Below, piece after piece: positions 58,086 to 64,000 of a stretch of DNA of 64,000 nucleotides. The translations under genes and the position numbers were made by a program. The notes beneath the pieces were generated by a model that made no database searches, had not been told where the DNA came from, and worked only from the letters and a program-made list of their open reading frames with translations. The stretch is from Tenebrio molitor. Taxonomy: Eukaryota; Arthropoda; Insecta; Coleoptera; Tenebrionidae. How positions within the stretch are numbered: the first letter of the stretch is position 1; every line of letters starts with the position of its first letter. The DNA lies in assembly GCF_963966145.1 (NCBI RefSeq), contig NC_091046.1, forward strand, positions 19,778,001 to 19,842,000, given 5' to 3'.

Positions 58086-58641
58086 ATTTTTTTCACTACT
58101 AGTCTCAGAAGGCGTCATTATTGACTCTCGAACCGACCCCAGAAGTTGATTTTCTCTCCCAAGGTTAATAATAATTTTCATTATTAACCAAGGTCAATAA
58201 TGAACAGCCGTCACCTAGCAACGAAAGATTTTCTTTGATTTTATTGGTTAACGTAGACAGAGGATTTTTCAATTTTCATAGCAACCGTTGAAAAATGAGA
58301 ACTCGGATCGTCGCATCGGACAAACAAATTTAATTAATAATTATTATTAGAAAGGGTTTTAACGGATCTAGTAGTGAAAAAAATAATATATACACCGCGC
58401 TAGAGAAGACAATTTTAAGCCTCGCTTCTTTATTCCTCGGCTTAAAAAAATGTCTTCTCTACCTTGGCGTATAACATACTATTGTCCGATGCGACGATCC
58501 GAGTTTTCATTTTTCAACGGTTGCTATGAAAATTGAAAATCGTCTGTCTACGTTAACCAATAAAATCAAAGAAAATCTTTCGTTGCTAGGTGACGATTCG
58601 AGACTCAATAATGACGCCTTCTAAGACTAGTAGTGAAAAAA
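58086..58641. mobile_element. Fold-back composite: unit, hairpin and inverted partial unit
   Basis: 58086-58382 is the inverse of the unit at 30484-30987 without the SINE (ends TTTTTCACTACTAG / CTAGTAGTGAAAAA). 58387-58472 is the shared hairpin. 58483-58641 repeats the unit in inverse with an internal deletion. So a long inverted repeat of about 150 bp arms encloses the hairpin. Confidence 0.85.
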
Positions 58642-58968
58642 CAATATTAATTGAATATTTTTTACAAAAAAACACTTAGTTTTAATAAATAGCGTAATAA
58701 ACAAGAACATAAATATTGGAGTCATCACATCGAATATACTGCATAGAATTATCATACAAAAAAGTTCTGTAATATATTTATAAAAAAAAGTACTTATACA
58801 TAGTTGTCATTTTTATATTTTAACATGTTAGTCTTTTTACCTCGTAAGAACTTCAATTTTTAAAATTCAAATAAACTCAATTTAATAATTTAATTATTCA
58901 TATTAAATCTACGATGACAAGTAAGTTAAACAATAGGATACCGGTTGATCTCTTTACCTACCTGCAAG
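58642..58968. other. AT-rich DNA, nothing recognised
   Basis: No frames or repeats. Confidence 0.45.
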
Positions 58969-59091
58969 ATTTGATAGTATAAACAAGCGCTCGTGGGCGA
59001 TGCCTTTATTCATATTACAAGCACGAAGATGTGATCTAATTGCCGTGCGACACGCTCAACATCAACTTAGCCGCGCCTTCAGCTACTTCAG
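58969..59091. other. GC-richer island with exon signals on both strands
   Basis: Plus: CTCTTTACCTACCTGCAAG (good acceptor) precedes 123 open nt (FDSINKRSWAMPLFILQARR, then CDLIAVRHAQHQLSRAFSYF) and TTCAG/GTAAAG (good donor). Minus: CTACCTTTACCTGAAG precedes AEGAAKLMLSVSHGN and TAG, with AATAAA 25 bp on. Both readings are coherent, so the strand is open. Family unknown. Confidence 0.38.
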
Positions 59092-59358
59092 GTAAAGGTA
59101 GACATACCTACATGAAGAAATTGTTAAATACAGACTGTTTGTTAAATGAATAAAATTAATTTATTATTCCATTAAACGATCTATCGCCATTCGTTAAAAT
59201 TTTAGCTTACATTTTTAATAATTTTATGCTTACATATTTTTTGATTGCGTTTTTGACAAAAAAAAGAAAATATTTTTCTTTATTTTTTTAAAGACTTAAA
59301 TAAATCTAAAATCATCTTTACATACAATTTTCAATTGCCCTATAAAATTATTGATTAC

Positions 59359-59495
59359 GGGCCGGTTTCACCAACGTGAGTTAAATTTAACTAGAGATTA
59401 AAATAGACGTAAACATTGTTACAACAATAGGTAACTAAAGTAACGAAGCATTTTAACCTACAGTTAATGTTAACTGGCGTTGGTGAAATCGGCCC
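59359..59495. repeat. 137-bp MITE, GGGCCGGTT ends, copy 2
   Basis: Same length and orientation as 11950-12086 with few differences (GGGCCGGTTTCACCAACG ... CGTTGGTGAAATCGGCCC). Confidence 0.9.
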
Positions 59496-62400
59496 TATAT
59501 GTTATTTATAAATAAACTACAAATGTTTAAGATAAGTTGTGTTTATGTTGTGCTGGACACATGTTTATTTATGCTTCACAAGAAAACCAAAAATGTTTAT
59601 TATAATTTGTACCTACTAAAATACATGTTTGCAATCAAAAAATTTCAATTAGCTTCTTTTCACTACTAAAGTGGAAGTAAATAATGTTGTTTGCTAGGAA
59701 AAACATGGATAGCTGTAGATTTATTTGTAAGAATGCATTATTTCTTCCTTTTCTTTTTACTTTACACATAAACTACAAAGTAGCTGTACATCTACAATAA
59801 TTTTTAAATTAAACTAACTTTTGAAAGAGAACAATAGAGTCAATCGGACAACTTGCGAGCCTAAAAGTAAAACCTAAAAAAATTAAAGAACCGACTACAT
59901 AATTCAAAGAACACAATCATATAATAGCACTAATTATATAAATAATTTTCGACTCCAATTACACAAGAGCTCTAGTGCGCTACAATAAGTAGGCAAGAAA
60001 AATGGCATTTTTATCAGTTTAACATCGATAAAAGCGTTACAAGAATAAATACATCAATTCATTATTTACTATAGCAACACTATTTTTTTCAACGGGTGAC
60101 CAAATAAAAATTGTAAAATAAAACTAATATTTTGTGTTTTTTAATTCAGTGACAAAATTGTCTCCTCAAATATTTTTTCCAGGCAATTTTCTGCTTTTGT
60201 ACCTTGCACAAATTTGACTCGAAAAACTGTCCAACACATTTTTGGGCAACAAACTTTCGTTGAAAACATTTCAATTGTAGTTACACAGAATTTTTTTATG
60301 TGAAAGGTTGTTGCCTACAAAGTTGATAAGAAAAGCTGTCACGAGACCGACAGTCGAAACAGTGTTCAGTGCGTATCATTGAAAAGACTATTTATATTTT
60401 TGATTTTATTTTCATTATATGATTCGCATATTTCATTCTGACAAAAAATATAATCGTTCAAAAGTCAATCATTTGGTAATTGATTGTTATTTAAATAACA
60501 TTTGAAAATGGCAAAGGAAAAATGAAGTTGTGTGTTCAACTTTAATCTAAATTTACGTCTAGTGGTGCTTATTCGTTGTACAAGCAATTAAATGAAATCA
60601 ATTCCGCAGCACTAAATTTTATTTATCGACAATACATTACTAGTCATCGATTCGAACGGCGTTGGTCTGTAAGGTGTAAGAGTACAAGTAGTTAGTGTCC
60701 ATACCTACAGCAGGCTTCTTGTGCTACACGCAATGGACACTAATTAATTCACATTACAAGGCACCTAATTAAGCTGATTTAATAAATGCGCTGATAAATC
60801 AGAATGCTTTTCTGATCCGATAAGGTGCATCAATCACTTTCCTCAAGCTGTACACTAATTTGTCTGATGAGTTGGTATTTTTATTTTTATTAATTACAGC
60901 TTAACTTACAATGATTAATGATTTTTATTTGCTAGATTGTTGGTATTTAAATCATGTTACCGCATCTGTTTATAATTTTATTTTAAAATCAATAAGAATA
61001 CTATTGTATTTTTCGAAAAAAAAAATACCCACAAAAGAAAAAAATATAATAAATTTCGTTAAGTTTTGCCATAATGTTTTCATCATGCATACATAATTTT
61101 TATCAATAAACAATGTTAAAAATAAACGAGAAGTGCTATTATGTAAGTTCAATGTTTATTGAGCACATATTTAGTAATTTTATTCAGTGTCAAGGGTAAA
61201 TACAGTAAATTCTGTATCATAAAACCGCACTTATTAGCCTTCCATACATTGAAAAATATCTTGTGCACCATAAAATTTATATAGATCATTAAATATCTCT
61301 GTAGAATTACCTTCTATTTGTCTCGCATTCAAGGTAATATACATCATCGCATTCCGTTATTTATCTTTATATAGCTTGTAAACTTCCCGCTATTAAAATT
61401 AAATAGTGACAGTTTTGTGACAATGTCTCCAGAAAATGTCATCGAGGTCGCGGTCCATCTTTAATAGACGTTCTATTGGTCAACAAAAGTGACAAATAGC
61501 CTAAAGAGTCTGTGCTATATCTGACCTTTCACCCTGAACACAATCAAATTTGCATTCATAACATAGCAGTGGTTATTGACACCGGTTCTTAGTTACTGAA
61601 AGGTGTTGGAGTCACACAAGTTTCCTCGTTTAAGTATAACGAAGGAAACCGCTCGTCTGATACTGTCCGTACGACGATTGGAAACTACTACTGTGACTTA
61701 TATCGGTCATAACGCGCGGACGCTGCCTAAATTGTAAATATGCAAGCTTTATCTCGAGGTAATATCGGATATTCTTTAGCACGCACAGCGGTCTATCCAA
61801 CTGGTTTCTCGACCATACCGGACTAAGACCCATATTAATTTAATTAAATTTTATCGCATACCTTAAATACCAAGAGGACTTGTTCCATAAATACAGGACA
61901 CTTAGACAATAACTTATATTTTTAAAACTCTGTTATTTCTAATAGGATTTGATAGCCAGGTTTAATATTTATATGGCATGTCTTCCAAACAACAAATGTA
62001 ATGTTAGCAATTTAGATAAAATTAGAACTGTTTATAAAATTATTTTCTACTTATTAGTTTGGTGTATCATTTTTATCTGTAATTTTTAAGTTTAATAAAT
62101 GTAATTTCTGTTTGTTAATTCTAGATAGTAACAAATTTTAAACGACAAAATTCTACCACGAACCGACATTTGTAATAAATATAGAACAGTGACGTAGTGT
62201 CATATCCCCCTACATGCTGATTCACATTTAAAATTTTTAATTTATAACGTTAAAGACTCCGGAGATAAACTTTTCGCTCTACTACATATAAATACTTACT
62301 TCCGCATTAAAAAACAATTTTTGGTACATTTAAACGTGTGTATGTGCAATATTCGCAAACACAAAACGTAAAGAGTTAGTTACGGTCCAATATTTAACAA

Positions 62401-64000
62401 TCTCACGGTCTGTATTTAAAGGATGTGTGTTCAACTTTTACTGATATATTTACCAAAGTCACTAATAATTGTAGATCAAATTGCAAAAATTTAAATTAAA
62501 CGTCTTACATAGCATTTAATTATTTCAAATTTTATTTATTATCACACATATTTACTAATCTCATTTCATCAGGTGTAAGTACCAGCTATGTGATGACTCT
62601 TGAGAAATCATCCGTTGACTCATATTATCTTCGTTTGATTTTGATGAAGTTCTAAACATAGAATATTACGACGTGCAGCCCTGGAAAAGGCGGTTCTGGA
62701 ATCGTGAACATCTGTCAGAACTTAACATAATAACTAAGATGAAACGTTCTCAGTGACTTGCTAATTAAATCTCACATCAAGCAGACCTCGCGGATGTAGA
62801 GGTTGTACCTTTACCTGACCGACATGTTTGAAACTATCCCGACAACCGTGAACATACCGGAACATTCAATATTCTGCATGCATCTCAACTGTTCCACGGC
62901 CTGACACACACAGTTAAATCTATGACATCTTGTTAACATCAAATTTATTAAGTTTAATTAGTTTAATTTATTTTTAAAATACGTTCATAACCTCAAACTT
63001 TGAGTTAAGGAGAATCTTCTTAATATTCTTATGACGATTTTGGTGTCTCCATATCTGGTATCTCTGTGTTAAAAGTTCGTTAAACAAACTGGTTCTTATT
63101 TTTTCTTTTTTAAAATCAACATATCGTTTTATGTATTGACTTTAACTTTAGTAAGTCTCTTATTTAGTTCAAATAGAGCACTGTGGGCAGAACAAGGACT
63201 TACGAACCTTGAATTTATCAAATATTGACACGCAAACTCGTCTTAGCAAGTGATTTTCACAGAATCCATAACTACTGCATAAACGGTGACCCTGATAGGG
63301 GTCGTATTTAATATTTCTAACTTTACTATACATATATATATATTGCAGATAAAAATACAGTTTATGCTTGATATACAACTTTGCACATGACATAAATTAT
63401 TAAAGAGATTTGTTATTGTTTTTAGGTAACGTCATTGCTGATATACTTGTTAATTGTTGTTTTACCTGCTCCTTTCTCAGAATAAAGATGTTTTAATCAA
63501 TTTTAAATTGTTAGATTAAAATAAATAAAAACGCGATTATAGGTAAGTGATTCTATTGTGTCTGGAATAGGTTACAGTTAACATCCTACCAGAAATCCAG
63601 TGGTTATTTTAATCAAATTTGTTAACGTAGGCTGGTATTAGATGTTCTACAAGGAATAAAACTTGGTGGATCTTGTTCATAATCTATCAAACAATTTTAC
63701 AACCACGAAATCACCTGGTAAAAAATATTTTGGTCATGCCTTAAAATGCTCTCAAAAAATTCACAAATTCACAATCCTGATTGGCAAATTCAAATTTATA
63801 ATTTTTTAGAAGGTAATATCAATATGTAAAATATTTTAAACAACTTTCTTAACCGATTCTAACTGTTACTTAAGTAATATAAAACTATTTCATCGACTTG
63901 TGTTAACATACAGGTGTTGATAAAGTAAGTAACAAAATTTATAATTGCGTTATATGTTTTCAAGCAAAACGCTCGGACAGGTCAATTTTATTTTTTAATT
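59496..64000. other. AT-rich DNA without recognisable genes
   Basis: There are only short frames. 60696-60743 is a small inverted repeat (AGTGTCCAT...ATGGACACT). 61570-61835 and 62660-62910 are somewhat GC-richer with open frames on several strands, but no splice or family evidence. 62666 shares about 20 bases of ACGTGCAGCCCTG-type sequence with 2833, perhaps a trace of the same old element. Confidence 0.4.

Noticed and set aside
61630..61833. Minus frame of 67 codons and two plus frames as an exon
   Set aside because: Three frames over the same bases are open, none has good splice borders or a known motif; it fits a locally stop-poor stretch.
62660..62910. R2-like fragment suggested by about 20 shared bases with 2833
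   Set aside because: The match is too short and translations do not continue to agree on either strand.

Overview
The window looks like a piece of an insect nuclear genome, possibly a beetle. It is AT-rich, with long stretches free of open reading frames, intron-like splice signals, poly(A) signals and a dense layer of decayed transposable elements (TEs). The families seen are typical of insects: PIF/Harbinger with a MADF partner gene, mariner with a DUF4817-type N-terminus, jockey- and RTE-like LINEs, RLE-type (R2-like) LINEs, a tRNA-derived SINE and many MITEs. There is no bacterial-style operon, rRNA gene or CRISPR array. No full-length host gene was recognised. The species was not identified.

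Layout. 1-2900: a MITE cut by the window edge, a broken RTE-like LINE on the minus strand and an R2-like remnant. 3032-9292: a complete Harbinger unit with near-perfect 39-bp inverted ends. It holds a broken transposase on plus and an open MADF gene on minus, with at least four younger insertions inside. 9293-13450: R2-like fragments on both strands and a jockey-like LINE, each split by a MITE. 13465-15094: a mariner-type element with 16-bp TA-flanked ends and a gutted transposase; its sister copy is at 46800-47709. 15.6-29 kb: mostly empty AT-rich DNA with scattered MITEs. 29.2-35.5 kb: three copies of one RLE-type LINE sharing a 3' end, a SINE nested in an inverted-repeat element, and a mariner transposase remnant. 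35.5-51.5 kb: sparse, with nested MITEs and a few small GC-richer islands that look like exons. 51.6-52.5 kb: the best host-gene evidence, two phase-matched exons ending in a six-cysteine tail with a poly(A) signal. 53.4-59.5 kb: an RTE-like C-terminus, a second SINE, a nearly open RLE-type retroelement 3' half and a fold-back element. 59.5-64 kb: nothing recognisable.

How the parts relate. Most recognisable sequence is mobile DNA. Many nested insertions give a relative age order: SINE inside fold-back unit, hAT-like MITE inside a TA-flanked element, 209-bp MITE inside the mariner, and several elements inside the Harbinger. Four MITE families have copies with exact ends and target-site duplications, so their boundaries are firm. 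The small exon-like islands are compatible with one or more host genes with very large introns. Their strand and linkage cannot be settled without homology or RNA data.
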